DNA of 64,000 nt from CAXMQZ01 sp963719055 (GCA_963719055.1 CAVRAU010000022.1:62001-126000), one strand, 5' to 3'; counted from the first letter of the stretch, positions 44,107 to 56,367 are shown. Notes: generated by a model not told the origin, from the letters alone. Made by a program: numbers and translations.

Positions 44107-45192
44107 TTGTTTCTCGGCCAGGTCAGCTGTAGCTCCTTTCGGAATCTGGAGAACCCGCATTGGCAACCGGGGCCCGGTTGTCATCTCCTCCTGGGCCCCA
44201 ATGGGGCTGGCAAGACCAGTCTGTTGGAAGCCATCTATCTCCTGGCGACCACGCGCAGCTTTCGCACCGCGCAGTTGTTGGAATGCGCGCACCATGGGAC
44301 GTCGGAGTTCCATCTCCAGGGTGAGGCAGAAGGCGAGCAGAGGATCCGCCTGGAGATCGGTTTTGGGCCCGCGGGAAGACACCGGACCCTCAATGGAAAC
44401 GTCACGAGTCTGGTCGACCACTTGCGGGTTCTCCCGGTAGTGGCCTGGACTGGCGAGGATCGAGAGATTCTCAGCGGGCCGCCGGAGAAACGGCGTCGCT
44501 TTCTCGACCAGGGCATTGTGGGGACCCGCCCCACCGCCCTGGAAACCCTGGCCAGATTTCGTCGGACGCTCTTTCAAAAGAGGCAACTTCTTCTTCGAGA
44601 TGACCAGAGCCTGCGCTCCTGGAACGAGCTCATGGCCTCGGCAGCAGCCGATCTGATGAGCTTGAGGCGCCAGTACCTGGGATCGTTGTCGACGGCTTTG
44701 AGCGAGATCTTGAGCTCTACAGATCTGGATCTGCCAGATCTAAGGCTCGAATATCGTCCCTCTATCCGAGTGGCAGACGACGACGAGGCAGAGATACTGC
44801 AGGAACTACTGAAGGTCAGTGCGGATGAGCGGCGGGAAAGACGACCTCTTCTGGGTCCCCAGCGAGACGAGGTCGTGATCGGTTGGGGTCGACATAGTGT
44901 TCGCAAGGTGGGCTCCGCAGGAGAGAGAAAAGTCTTGGGACTCCTGCTGACGGCGGCGCGGGGAAGGGTCTTGTCGATGGCGGATAGGTCGCCGGTCTTC
45001 CTACTGGACGACGCCGATAGTGAGCTCGACGAGGGGCGTCTGGCGAGTGTCTGGCAGGCCTTTCAAGGGGCTTCACAGGTGTTTGTCAGCTCCAGTCGAC
45101 CCGACATCTGGTCGATGATCCCAGAGGCCGTTCGATGGCAGCTGACAGCGGGTCGGATCAGTCTCGAGAAAGGACGGAAGAAAGTCTCTTAA
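44107..45192 (+). CDS. recF: DNA replication and repair protein RecF
   Basis: A 361-residue SMC-like ATPase. Walker A is LLLGPNGAGKTSLLEAIYLL, the conserved RSFRTAQLLEC follows, the lid has PEKRRRFLDQGIVG, the signature region is SAGERKVLGLLLTAARGRVL and Walker B is SPVFLLDDADSELDEGRL. The start is TTG 44107, where RecF similarity begins (FLGQVSCSSFRNLENPHW). It works with RecO and RecR at gapped DNA. Confidence 0.93.
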   Translation: MFLGQVSCSSFRNLENPHWQPGPGCHLLLGPNGAGKTSLLEAIYLLATTRSFRTAQLLECAHHGTSEFHLQGEAEGEQRIRLEIGFGPAGRHRTLNGNVTSLVDHLRVLPVVAWTGEDREILSGPPEKRRRFLDQGIVGTRPTALETLARFRRTLFQKRQLLLRDDQSLRSWNELMASAAADLMSLRRQYLGSLSTALSEILSSTDLDLPDLRLEYRPSIRVADDDEAEILQELLKVSADERRERRPLLGPQRDEVVIGWGRHSVRKVGSAGERKVLGLLLTAARGRVLSMADRSPVFLLDDADSELDEGRLASVWQAFQGASQVFVSSSRPDIWSMIPEAVRWQLTAGRISLEKGRKKVS

Positions 45193-45226
45193 GTAGTTTA
45201 AGAATCAATAACTTATAAATTGATTT

Positions 45227-45255
45227 TTGGACACGTACATGATAGGGTTTGTAGT
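45227..45255 (+). promoter_or_regulatory. Possible sigma-70-type promoter of gyrB
   Basis: TTGGAC (45227-45232) and TGTAGT (45250-45255) are separated by 17 bases in the recF-gyrB gap and match the consensus at 4 of 6 positions each. The preceding 40 bases are AT-rich (AACTTATAAATTGATTT). The predicted start lies about 70 bases before the gyrB GTG. Confidence 0.45.
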
Positions 45256-45334
45256 GGTTTCGGAGGGTAGAAAAATCCGACCCACAAGATCCCGGGAGGA
45301 TACAGATCCGGGGATATTCCTAACCTGAAAAGGG

Positions 45335-47758
45335 GTGAGACACTTGAGTTCTGCGGCATCCGACTACACCGCTGAAAACATCAAAGTTCTGAAAGGTCTC
45401 GAGGCTGTTCGGAAGCGGCCAGGGATGTATATCGGCGATACCGATGACGGCTCGGGATTGCATCATATGGTGTTCGAGTTGGTGGATAACTCCATCGACG
45501 AGGCACAAGCTGGCTTCAGCAAAGAGGTCAAAGTCACCATCCACACCGACAACTCGGTGACCGTGGAGGACGATGGGCGCGGCATTCCGGTGGATCTCCA
45601 CAAGGAAGAGGGTCGCTCGGCAGCCGAGGTCATCATGACCGAGCTCCACTCGGGCGGTAAGTTCGACAGCAACTCCTACAAAGTCTCCGGTGGGCTACAC
45701 GGTGTGGGTGTGTCGGTGGTCAACGCGTTGTCGCAGAACCTCGAGCTCGAGATCAAGCGTGACGGCAAGGTCTGGTATCAGAACTACCATCGCGGTCTGC
45801 CTGAGGATCCCATCAAGGTGATTGGTAAGACGCAACGGACAGGTACGAAGGTCCGCTTCGTGCCGGACAAGGAGATCTTCGGCGAGACCAGCTTCCACTA
45901 CGAAACGCTAGCGCAGCGTCTGCGTGAGCTCGCTTTTCTGAACAAGGGCGTTCACATCAAGTTGTCGGATGACGGCAGCGACAAGTCTGACGATTTCTCC
46001 TATGCCGGGGGTATCCAGAGTTTTGTCGAGCACCTCAATCGCAACAAGAACGCCTTGCACAAGAAGCCGATCTACTTGGAGGACTCTCGTGACGATCCCG
46101 CCGGCGAAGAAACCATTGAGATTGCTCTACAGTGGAACGACGGGTACTCGGAGCAGATCTTCTGTTTCACGAACACCATCAACAACCGCGATGGTGGCAC
46201 CCATCTGGTGGGATTCAAGTCGGCCCTCACGCGAACGATCAACGCCTATGCCAATTCCAGTGGCTTGTCGAAGAACCTGAAAGAGAACCTGACGGGGGAC
46301 GATGTCCGCGAAGGCATGACGGCGGTGGTCTCGGTCAAGATCATCGACCCCAAATTCTCCAGCCAAACCAAAGACAAACTGGTCTCCTCGGAGATCAAGG
46401 GTTGGGTAGAGCAGGTCGTCAACGATCGTCTGGGCAACTTCCTGGAAGAAAACCCAAAAATCGCCAAGCGGATGATCGGCAAATGTGTAGAGGCCGCCCG
46501 GGCTCGGGAAGCTGCTCGGAAAGCCCGGGAGTTGACCCGTAGAAAGGGCGCTCTTGATGCCTCGAACCTGCCCGGCAAATTGGCCGATTGCAGTGAGCGC
46601 AATCCAGAGTTCTCTGAGCTCTTCCTGGTCGAGGGTGAATCAGCCGGAGGGACTGCGAAACAGGGCCGCGATCGGCGATTTCAGGCCATTCTGCCGCTCA
46701 AGGGAAAGATTCTCAACGTGGAGAAGGCACGCTTCGACAAGATGCTGTCGTCGCAGGAGATCAAGACCCTGATCACGGCGCTCGGCACGGGTATCGGCCC
46801 AGAAGACTTCGATGCCTCGAAGGTGCGCTATCACAAGCTCATCATCATGTGTGATGCGGACGTGGATGGTAGTCATATCCGGACCCTGATCCTGACCTTC
46901 TTCTTCCGACAGATGAAGGAGATCATCGATCGGGGCTACCTTTACGTGGCCCAACCACCGCTGTACAAGGTTGCCGAGGGCAAGAAGGAGACGTACCTCA
47001 AGGACGAGGAGCAGTATCACTCCTTTCTGGTCCAGCGGATCCAGGACAACTGGGAACTGGAAGTGGGAGACGACAGTGGCCGCAAGCTCAAGGGTAGTCG
47101 TCTGGCCAGCTATCTCGAACATGTCGAGGAGTTCCGAGAGCAGATGGGGCGACTGGTGTCTCGTGGCTATCCCGAAGACGCTTTGCGAGTCGCTCTGCTT
47201 CAAGGATTGACCGACAAGAAGTCACTGAACGATCACGAGAGGCTCTATCAGATAGGACAGATCATCGAAGCCTCCGGTTTTCACAGTGTGGATGTGGGCC
47301 GAGACGAGGAACACGGTACGAGTTTTCTCTCGTTCAACAGCCGCCGCGACGGAGTGGAGAGAAAGGTCCGGTTGGACTGGGATCTGGTTTCGACCGCCGA
47401 GTATCGGGCCATGAGCCGCAATAAGCAGGGTCTCGAGGCCATGCGGACCACCGGCTTCACCTTGCAGAAGGGTGACGTGATCGAGCGGGTCGAATCGCTC
47501 GACGAGGTTCTGGAGACCCTCTACAAGGGTGCCAAGAAAGGCCTCTCCATCCAGCGATACAAGGGTTTGGGTGAGATGAACTCCGAGCAACTCTGGCAGA
47601 CCACGATGGACCCTGAGCACCGCCGTCTGCTACAGGTGAAGATCGAGGACGAGGTTGGAGCCGACGATCTCTTCACCGTGCTCATGGGCGACCAGGTAGC
47701 ACCGCGCCGTGAGTTCATCGAGGAGAACGCCCTCAACGTCAAGAATCTCGATATCTGA
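45335..47758 (+). CDS. gyrB: DNA gyrase subunit B
   Basis: An 807-residue ATPase subunit. The GHKL domain shows VRKRPGMYIGDTDDGSGLHH, ELVDNSIDEAQAG, VEDDGRGIPVDLHKEEGRSA and GGLHGVGVSVVNALS. The Toprim domain has ELFLVEGESAGGTAKQGRDR and IIMCDADVDGSHIRTLILTF. The C-terminus has QRYKGLGEMNSEQLWQTTM. GTG 45335 follows GAAAAGGG. Complete and in frame, in contrast to gyrA. Confidence 0.97.
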   Translation: MRHLSSAASDYTAENIKVLKGLEAVRKRPGMYIGDTDDGSGLHHMVFELVDNSIDEAQAGFSKEVKVTIHTDNSVTVEDDGRGIPVDLHKEEGRSAAEVIMTELHSGGKFDSNSYKVSGGLHGVGVSVVNALSQNLELEIKRDGKVWYQNYHRGLPEDPIKVIGKTQRTGTKVRFVPDKEIFGETSFHYETLAQRLRELAFLNKGVHIKLSDDGSDKSDDFSYAGGIQSFVEHLNRNKNALHKKPIYLEDSRDDPAGEETIEIALQWNDGYSEQIFCFTNTINNRDGGTHLVGFKSALTRTINAYANSSGLSKNLKENLTGDDVREGMTAVVSVKIIDPKFSSQTKDKLVSSEIKGWVEQVVNDRLGNFLEENPKIAKRMIGKCVEAARAREAARKARELTRRKGALDASNLPGKLADCSERNPEFSELFLVEGESAGGTAKQGRDRRFQAILPLKGKILNVEKARFDKMLSSQEIKTLITALGTGIGPEDFDASKVRYHKLIIMCDADVDGSHIRTLILTFFFRQMKEIIDRGYLYVAQPPLYKVAEGKKETYLKDEEQYHSFLVQRIQDNWELEVGDDSGRKLKGSRLASYLEHVEEFREQMGRLVSRGYPEDALRVALLQGLTDKKSLNDHERLYQIGQIIEASGFHSVDVGRDEEHGTSFLSFNSRRDGVERKVRLDWDLVSTAEYRAMSRNKQGLEAMRTTGFTLQKGDVIERVESLDEVLETLYKGAKKGLSIQRYKGLGEMNSEQLWQTTMDPEHRRLLQVKIEDEVGADDLFTVLMGDQVAPRREFIEENALNVKNLDI

Positions 47759-47780
47759 TTTGAAAGGTTAGCCAACCAAG

Positions 47781-50316
47781 ATGAGCGAACACGATCGGGT
47801 CCTACCGTTCGACAATTCGATCCCTGTCGACATCGAAGACGAGTTGAAGCGCAGCTATATCGATTACGCCATGAGCGTCATCGTCGGGCGCGCCCTGCCG
47901 GATGTGCGGGATGGACTGAAGCCGGTCCATCGACGGGTCCTTTACGGCATGTTCGACAGTGGCAGCACCTCGGGCAAGCCCTATAGGAAGTCGGCTCGCA
48001 TCGTCGGTGACGTCATGGGTAAGTATCACCCCCACGGTGATGCGGCGATCTACGACACCGTGGTGCGCATGGCCCAGGATTTCTCCATGCGGTATCCGTT
48101 GGTGGACGGGCAGGGAAACTTCGGTTCCATCGATGGCGACAGTGCCGCGGCCATGCGTTACACCGAAGTCCGGCTGACCAAGCTCTCCGAGGAGATGTTG
48201 CGCGAGGACATCGACAAGGAGACCGTCGATTGGGTACCCAACTACGACGGGTCGATGCTGGAGCCCAAGGTCCTACCGGCGCGGTTTCCCAACCTTCTGG
48301 TAAACGGCGCCTCCGGTATCGCCGTAGGGATGGCGACCAACATCCCTCCCCACAACCTCTCCGAGGTCATCGACGGGCTGATCGCCATTATCGAGAACCC
48401 GGACATTGACCTTCGAAGAACTGATCAAGGTCATTCCCGGTCCGGACTTTCCCACTGCCGGCTTTATCCACGGCCTGGAAGGGATTCGCACGGCCTACGC
48501 CACGGGCCGCGGGGGCATCCAGATGCGAGCCCGGGCCCTGATTGAGACCCAGCGACGAGGGGAGCGACAATCCATCGTGGTGACGGAGATTCCCTACCAG
48601 GTCAACAAGGCGAGGCTCCTGGAGCAGATCGCCGGGTTGATTCGGGACAAGAGAATCGAGGGGGTCAGCGACCTGCGTGACGAGTCGGATCGCGACGGCA
48701 TCCGTGTCGTCCTGGATATCAAGCGGGGCGAGATCCCGGAGATCATCCTGAACAAGCTCTACAAGATGACCCAGATGCAGACCACCTTCGGCATCATTCT
48801 GCTGGCGATCGTGGACAACCAGCCCCGGGTTCTCGATCTGCGCTCACTTCTGGATCACTTTCTCAATCATCGCAAGACGGTGGTGGTGCGCCGTACCCGA
48901 TTCGATCTGCGCAAGGCCGAGGAGCGCGCCCATATCCTCGAAGGCATCCTCAAGGCGCTCGACCATCTGGACGAGGTCATTGCCACGATTCGGGCCAGCC
49001 ATACACCCAAGGAGGCCCGCGAGCGCCTGATGGACAACTTCTCGTTGAGTCAGGTTCAGGCGCAGGCGATTCTCGAGATGCGGCTGCAGAAGCTCACGGG
49101 TCTGGAGCGCGAAAAGGTCGTCGAGGAATACGAGGAGTTGATGGCCCTCATCGAGCGTCTGCGGGCCCTTCTGGCTTCCGACCAGTTGGTTCTGGATGAG
49201 ATTCGCCGCGAGCTCCTGGAGATTCGCAAGACCTATGGCGACGCGCGCCGGACGGAGATCATCCCGGAGACGCACGAGATCTCGGTCGAAGACATGATCG
49301 CCGATGAGGACATGGTGATCACCGTCACCAACTCGGGCTACATCAAACGCTCTCCCTTGAGCCTGTATCGATCTCAGCAGCGGGGCGGCAAGGGTCGCAT
49401 GGGCATGGTGACCAAGGACGACGACTTCGTCGAGCACCTGTACGTGGCTTCCGCCCACAGCTACATCCTGGTCTTCACGGAGACGGGAAGGATTCACTGG
49501 CTCAAGGTGCACGAGATTCCGCAGATGGGCCCGGCGGCCAAGGGCAAGGCGATCGTCAACCTCCTGCAACTCAGCAATACCGAGCGGGTGGCGACGACGG
49601 TGGCGGTGCGAGAGTTCGTCGACAACCGATTTCTCTTCTTCGCCACCGAGAAGGGAACGATCAAGAAGACGGAGCTTTCGGCGTACTCCAACCCGCGCGC
49701 CGGCGGCATCATCGGCATCAATATCGACGAGGGCGATCGGTTGCTGGATGTGCGGATGACCGACGGTGAGAAGAGCGTCCTGCTGGCCACGGCCAAGGGC
49801 TTCTCGATTCGTTTCGCCGAAACCGATGCCCGGCCGATGGGACGCGCGACCCGTGGAGTGCGAGGAATCAGGCTGCGCAAGGACGACCGTGTCGTCGCCA
49901 TGGAGATCCTCGACGAGGATGGCGAGATCCTGTCGATGGCAGAGCGAGCCGTCGGCAAGCGGACCCCGGTGAAGCAGTACCGTCTACAGAGCCGAGGCGG
50001 CAAGGGCATCATCAATCTCAAGGTCTCGGACAAGACGGGTGAGGTGATCGGTGCCAAACAGGTACAGCCGGACGATGGCATGATCCTGATCACCCAGGAA
50101 GGCAAGATCATTCGCATCAGCGTCGAGGGAGTCAGGGTAAGCAGCCGCTCGACCCAGGGTGTGAAGCTCATGAACCTGGGTGAAGGCGATCGATTGGTGG
50201 CCGTGGCGAAACTGGCCGACCGCGCCGAGAACGAGGACGCCGACCTGGGCGAACCCTCGGCAGCCGACGAATCAGAGGATTCCGAGACCCCAGAGCCGCC
50301 CGAGCCGGTGAACTGA
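47781..50316 (+). CDS. gyrA: DNA gyrase subunit A, one frame break
   Basis: The first 210 residues read normally: DYAMSVIVGRALPDVRDGLK, the quinolone region YHPHGDAAIYDTVVRMAQDF and the catalytic tyrosine in AMRYTEVRLTKLSEEML. At about 48409-48412 the sequence has GACCTTC where GACTTC is expected; skipping one C continues FEELIKVIPGPDFPTAGFIH without loss. The rest gives the coiled coil and the C-terminal beta-pinwheel including the GyrA box QRGGKGRMG. Repaired length is about 845 residues. Gyrase is essential, so an assembly error is by far the best explanation. Confidence 0.95.
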
Positions 50317-50317
50317 C

Positions 50318-50909
50318 GTGACCCGAGGCTCGGCAGAAAGAGCCAGCTGGATTTACCGCACAGCGTGGATCTTCTATCTCGTCCTCGCCCTGGGAGGAAT
50401 CCTCTGGGTGGGATTGCGCGAAGGCAGTATCCATGTCGATCTATTCATCAACCTCGAATCGTGGTGGCTCGACCTGGGAGTTGGGCTTGGTAGCCGGGGG
50501 TTCGTTGATTCTAGTGTGGATCCTTACCAGAAGGACCCTGCCGGCGGCGCGAAGGTTGGAGGCAGAGCTCGCCGAGCTACTGGGACACTTGAGGACCAGC
50601 GAGGTGGTGGGGCTGGCTCTGCTGTCGGGCTTCGCCGAAGAGCTGTTCTTCCGTGGCGCGGTGCAGGGGGCCTGGGGCTGGTTGCCCGCGACGATTCTCT
50701 TTGCACTTCTGCATGCTGGCCCCGGGGCCACCTTCCGGATCTGGACGGTTTTTGCCGCCATTGCCGGTTCGACCCTGGCCGCCTTGATGATCTGGCGGGG
50801 TAATCTGCTCGCTCCCGTGGTCGCCCACGTTGTGGTGAACGGCATCAATCTCGACCGATTGTCTCGCCTGTCCAAGACCCCGGTAAGCGCTCCAAGCCTC
50901 GCGGATTGA
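50318..50909 (+). CDS. CPBP-family intramembrane metalloprotease, one frame break
   Basis: The N-terminal frame (GTG 50318) encodes membrane segment TAWIFYLVLALGGILWVGL and the NLESWWLDLGVGL stretch. Skipping one G at 50489-50490 joins it to VAGGSLILVWILTRRTLPAA and the CPBP/Abi motifs: SGFAEELFFRGAVQGAWGW (EExxxR) and TILFALLHAGPG, with LLAPVVAHVVVNGINLDRLS at the end. Repaired length about 196 residues. The family includes Rce1-like CAAX proteases and bacteriocin-immunity proteins; substrate unknown. It begins 1 base after the gyrA stop. Confidence 0.82.
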
Positions 50910-50973
50910 CCGTCGAGCGCTCTGTTAGACTTCATCGATCAGAGCTGTACCTACCCCGGGAGGGACCGACCCC

Positions 50974-52356
<1,383 letters not shown>

Positions 52357-52362
52357 GCGAGC

Positions 52363-52935
52363 ATGAAGAGGAAAGAGACAGATTCGAACGCCTCCCCGCC
52401 GGAAGAGCGGGAGCTCAAATTCTCGTGTCCGAGCCTGGAGGATCTACGGGAGCAACTCCGAGAGATGGAGGCCGAACGACTCGCGGCGGCCAACGCGGAG
52501 GACAACTGGATCTACGACCGGGAAGACGAGTTGCGGAAATCCAAGAGACTGCTGAGATTGCGGATCGATCGTCAAGGGGCACGGCTCACCTTCAAGGGCC
52601 CACCGCGCTTCGAGGATGAGGTCAAGGTGCGTGTCGAGCATGAGACGGAAGTCGATGATGCCGACCAGATCCATAGCATTCTGGAGAGCCTGGGTTACCG
52701 GGTTTTTCGTCGGTATCAGAAGAAGCGGGAAGAGTGGCTCCTGGGTGGCGTGACCGTGGCCCTGGACCACACACCGATCGGTGATTTCGTCGAGTTCGAG
52801 GGTGACGGCGCCGGCGCTGTGGCGCGCCGGTTCGGCTTCGAGTTGGACCAGTCAGAGCGCCTTTCCTACGTCGAGCTGTACGAGAGTTACCGCAAGAAGA
52901 ACCCCGACGCGCCACCCGACATGGTCTTTCCTTGA
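52363..52935 (+). CDS. CYTH-domain protein (class IV adenylate cyclase/triphosphatase-like)
   Basis: A 190-residue single CYTH domain. The N-terminal EREL-K motif (ExExK) binds triphosphate with metal; later strands LLRLRIDRQGARLTFKGP, EVKVRVEHETEVDDADQIHS, YRVFRRYQKKREEWLLGGVT and VALDHTPIGDFVEFEGDG form the tunnel. CyaB, ThTPase and inorganic triphosphatases share the fold; specificity cannot be read. It starts 7 bases after the M20 gene and overlaps the next start by 4 bases, so these genes form an operon. Confidence 0.85.
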   Translation: MKRKETDSNASPPEERELKFSCPSLEDLREQLREMEAERLAAANAEDNWIYDREDELRKSKRLLRLRIDRQGARLTFKGPPRFEDEVKVRVEHETEVDDADQIHSILESLGYRVFRRYQKKREEWLLGGVTVALDHTPIGDFVEFEGDGAGAVARRFGFELDQSERLSYVELYESYRKKNPDAPPDMVFP

Positions 52936-53943
52936 AGAAGCCCCGGTTGCGAGCCCTGGTTCTCTCGGCTGGCCATGGCACTCGACTGCGGCCTCTGACG
53001 GCTTTCATCCCCAAACCCCTACTGCCCGTGCGTGGCGCAGCCGCGCTGGCCCACACCATCGATCAACTGGTGACGATGGGCTGTGAGGCGGTCGCCGTGA
53101 ATCTGTTTCATCGCGGGGAGATGATTCGAGAGTCTCTCGGTGACTCCTACGGTGGAGTTCCTCTGACCTTTTCGATCGAAGAAGAGTTGCTGGGCACCCT
53201 TGGGGCCTTGGGGCCCTTGCGTGGCTTTCTTGGAGAGGCTGACCAGATACTCATCGTCAACGGCGACAGCCTCTGTCGCTGGCCCCTGCGCGGCCTGGTT
53301 CGGCGCCACCAGCGCAGTGGTGCCGAGGCGACGATGTTGGTGTCCAAGCGAGCCGATCCTGCGTTGTTTGGCGGCGGCGTGGCCGTACAGGACCGCAAGT
53401 GGATCGTGTCGTTGCGGGACGGTGATGTCGGCGGCGAAGACGTCGTTCGCAGGGTTTTCATGGGGGCGCACATACTCTCACCGTCCTTGTTGGAGAAGGT
53501 TCCTGATGGCCCGGCCAGCTTCGTGCCGGATCTCTATGAACCCCTCTTGTCCGAGGGTGGACGAATCGGCGCCGTCGAGACCTCTCGTAAGTGGCACGAT
53601 CTCGGCACTCCGGAGCGCTACCGCCGGGCGGTTCTGGATTGGGGTCTTCGCCGGGCCTGGACGGACGAGGATGCGGAGGTCAGCAGCGGGCGCCAAGGTC
53701 AGGGGATCTGTGGTTGAACAGGATGCTTTCATCCAGGCGGAGACAACGGTTAGCTCTTCGGTGATACTTCCCGGGGCGAGAGTCGGTAGCGGCTGTCGGG
53801 TCGTCGAGTCGATTATTGGGCCGGGTGTCGATCTCCCACCCCACACGACAGTCGAGCGACGGATGGTGACCCCGGTCAGGGCCGATACAGCCGTTTCCAA
53901 ACAAGCCTCCGTGGTGGGTGGGCTCGTCTATGAACCGATCTGA
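52932..53943 (+). CDS. Sugar-nucleotide transferase (GlmU/RmlA-like) with beta-helix tail, one frame break
   Basis: The N-terminal domain has the nucleotidyltransferase signature ALVLSAGHGTRLRPLTAFIP with KPLLPV, then LIVNGDSLCRWPL (metal-binding Asp) and the sugar-binding end SRKWHDLGTPERYRRA. At about 53681-53686 one extra base interrupts the frame; the continuing frame reads AGAKVRGSVVEQDAFIQAET and ILPGARVGSGCRVVESIIGP, a left-handed beta-helix tail. Repaired length about 336 residues. It probably makes an NDP-sugar; MurNAc-1-P uridylyltransferase (MurU) is one possibility. The last 14 bases overlap the HAD gene. Confidence 0.82.
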
Positions 53944-54605
53944 CGGCTATCAACTGGTGATCTTCGATTGGGATGGAACCCTACTGGATTCCATCAGCTC
54001 GATCGTCGCCTGCACCCAGGCCACCATGGAGGAATTGGACGAGGGCCGGGTCGATGAGTCGGTGATTCGAGGTGCCATCGGATTGGGACTACGAGAGATG
54101 GTCGATCGCTTGGCGCCGGGATGTGACGATGAGCTCTACGGACGGATCGTCCAGGTCTATCGACGACTCTGGTTCGACACCTTCATCCACCAGCCGCGGC
54201 TCTTTCCCGGCACGCGTGAGGTTCTGCGGCGAGTTGGCGGACCGTGAGTACCTCCTGGCAGTCGCCACCGCCAAGAGCAGACGCGGTCTCGACGAGGACT
54301 TGGCAAAGACCGGTCTGAACGGGACATTCCAAGCGACGCGCACGGCCGACGAAGCGCACAGCAAACCCCATCCCCAGATGATTATCGATATCCTCGGAGA
54401 GCTGGGTGTGGCGGCAGAGGAGTCGCTGATGGTCGGCGACACGACATACGACCTGCAGATGGCCCACAACGCTGGCTCCGCCGCCGCCGCGGTCCTGACC
54501 GGATCCCACAACCGCGGGGAGCTGAGCCAGGCCTCGCCGCAGGTCTACTTTGACGATCTGCGGGAACTGCCGGGCTGGCTGGCCGAGGGTAGCAGCGAGG
54601 GTTGA
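53930..54605 (+). CDS. HAD-superfamily phosphatase (phosphoglycolate phosphatase-like), one frame break
   Basis: Motif I is VIFDWDGTLLDSISS with both aspartates. The frame breaks at about 54226-54231; skipping one base after LFPGTREVL continues RELADREYLLAVATAKSRRG (motif II threonine region), then KPHPQMIIDILGE (motif III lysine) and MVGDTTYDLQMAHNAG (motif IV). Repaired length about 224 residues with a helical cap (residues 15-85). Gph or PpaX-like activity is likely but not certain. Confidence 0.85.
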
Positions 54606-54609
54606 AGCC

Positions 54610-55059
54610 ATGACGTGGCCAAAGAAGCTCCAGGAGATACCGCGGGTAAAGATGGTGATGACACCCTTTCCCTACTCCATCGAGCAGAGCGAACCGCTGG
54701 AACAAGCCCGAGAAATGATGGCGAACCATAGGATCCACCATGTTCCGGTGATGGAAAAAGGCGTCCCGGTCGGCGTCATCAGTCACCGTGACATGCGTCG
54801 CACTCTCGATCAGGGTTCTGGTCGGGATGGGAAGCCCTTGACCGTGGCAGACGTACCGCGTGATGGTGCCTACGTGGTCGACCTGTCGGAACCCTTGGAT
54901 CGGGTGCTGCGGTACATGGCCAAAGAGCGTCTCGGCGCGGCCCTGGTCGTCAAGGACGGTCGTCTCGCCGGTATCTTCACCCTCACCGATGCCTGCCAGT
55001 GTTTCGCCGAGCACCTCCGTCAGCAGTTCCCACCCCCCGGCGGCACCGAAGCCGCCTGA
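54610..55059 (+). CDS. Protein with a pair of CBS domains
   Basis: A 149-residue stand-alone Bateman module. CBS1 covers VMTPFPYSIEQSEPLEQARE to VGVISHRDMRRTL; CBS2 covers VYVVDLSEPLDRVLRYMAKE-like to LAGIFTLTDACQCFAEHL. Such modules bind adenine nucleotides and act as energy or ligand sensors; the partner is not evident. ATG 54610 follows the HAD stop by 4 bases. Convergent with the flavoprotein gene; the 97-base gap shows no clear terminator. Confidence 0.85.
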   Translation: MTWPKKLQEIPRVKMVMTPFPYSIEQSEPLEQAREMMANHRIHHVPVMEKGVPVGVISHRDMRRTLDQGSGRDGKPLTVADVPRDGAYVVDLSEPLDRVLRYMAKERLGAALVVKDGRLAGIFTLTDACQCFAEHLRQQFPPPGGTEAA

Positions 55060-55156
55060 CCCGGACCTCAATCGTCTGGACCACACTCCCAGGCGGGAAC
55101 TCCTCAGGCAGACGACCCGAGACGGCCTTTCCGGTCAATCCGAGGCGAGGACCGCG

Positions 55157-56356
55157 TCAGCGGGGCAGCAGGCTGAAGACGTCGTCGACTTGCTGCCAGC
55201 CGACGCGCATCAGGAAGGTGCTGTTGCGGCCGTAGGATTTCGAGCCCAGGATAAAGAAGTTCGGCTCGGGGTTCACCAAGGTGTCGGGGCCGTGGTTGCC
55301 TTGATCGAGACAGTCCGCGCTGGATTCTGCCAGCAGCGAGGCGGCCAGCTTCATGGGGCCGGAGGTTGCCCAGCACTCGTGCACCTGTAGCTGTCGGTAG
55401 AGCCTTGGGTCGCCCGAGAAGCCGGTCAAGGAAAGGATCCTGTCGACGTCCTCCCGGCGTTGCCGACCCTCTCGTTCTCGAAGTGTCACCTGCAGGCGAT
55501 CGTTCTTCTCGGCGATCGAATCGACAACCACGCCGGTCTGACAAGAGACACGGTCCGAGACGCCCCGGGCGAGAGCCTGAGCCTTCTGAATCAGCTTGGC
55601 ACGCCCCGGCAGCGGGTCATTCTCGGCGACCGGCCACTCAGCCTTTTGACGACGCATGGCCCACACAACCTCGGTTCCAGGATGATTCTTCGCCAAAGCG
55701 GCAAGATCGATGACGGCGGTCAGAGCGGAATGGCCGGCACCGACCAGGAGAACCCGGTATCCGGCCCAAGGCTGCGGATTGGCCTCGAAGTCCGGGATCG
55801 TCCTGACAATACGGTCTTCCAGAGTCTCTTCACCGGGGGCGGGTATGCCGCCGTCACCCGTGGAATTGGGTTGACCATAGGTACCCGTGCAGTCGAAGAC
55901 GAGGTGCGCGGACTCGGCCCGGGTAGCCCCACTGCGGTCCTGGAGAAGAAGTCGAAATCTGTGTTGCGCGCGTACCGGGTCGCCAATGGCTTGATTCTTG
56001 AGAAGTCCTTCCCTGCTGATGGCTACGACTCGGGTACCCAGTCGCAGATGGGGAGCGATACCGGGGCTCTCTGCCAAGGGTTGAAAGGCTTGGTTCACCA
56101 ACTCGTAGCCGGTGGGGCAGTCCAGCCCTTGCGGCGCAGGAGTGCCCAAGCCTTCCAGGACCTGTCGGATGCGAGGAGAGACGTTGAGATCCCAGGGCGA
56201 GAAGAGGCGAACGTGCCCCCATTGCCGAAGGTATGCGGCAACTTGATCGCCTGCTTCATAGATCGTGAAGGACAGACCGGCTGCGCTCGCTGCCAGCGCG
56301 GCATCGAGGCCGGTCGGGCCAGCCCCCAGGATCGCTAGATGTGGTTTCCGATTCAT
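55157..56356 (-). CDS. FAD/NAD(P)H-dependent flavoprotein oxidoreductase
   Basis: A 399-residue protein with an N-terminal FAD Rossmann motif LAILGAGPTGLDAALAASAA, a distinctive RQWGHVRLFSPWDLNVSPR segment near residue 45, and a second dinucleotide motif RVLLVGAGHSALTAVIDLA near 215. The third Gly-to-Ala position suggests NADPH. There is no CxxC redox pair, so it is not a thioredoxin reductase; it resembles flavin monooxygenases and related oxidases. It is the last gene of the peptide-radical SAM operon, starting 11 bases after the phosphoesterase stop. Confidence 0.8.
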   Translation of the reverse strand: MNRKPHLAILGAGPTGLDAALAASAAGLSFTIYEAGDQVAAYLRQWGHVRLFSPWDLNVSPRIRQVLEGLGTPAPQGLDCPTGYELVNQAFQPLAESPGIAPHLRLGTRVVAISREGLLKNQAIGDPVRAQHRFRLLLQDRSGATRAESAHLVFDCTGTYGQPNSTGDGGIPAPGEETLEDRIVRTIPDFEANPQPWAGYRVLLVGAGHSALTAVIDLAALAKNHPGTEVVWAMRRQKAEWPVAENDPLPGRAKLIQKAQALARGVSDRVSCQTGVVVDSIAEKNDRLQVTLREREGRQRREDVDRILSLTGFSGDPRLYRQLQVHECWATSGPMKLAASLLAESSADCLDQGNHGPDTLVNPEPNFFILGSKSYGRNSTFLMRVGWQQVDDVFSLLPR

Positions 56357-56367
56357 GGTCTCGATCC

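Noticed and set aside
47781..50316. Programmed +1 frameshift in gyrA
   Set aside because: No slow-codon or stop-codon context like prfB; the site GACCTTC is a simple one-base duplication, and similar breaks occur in unrelated contexts across the window.
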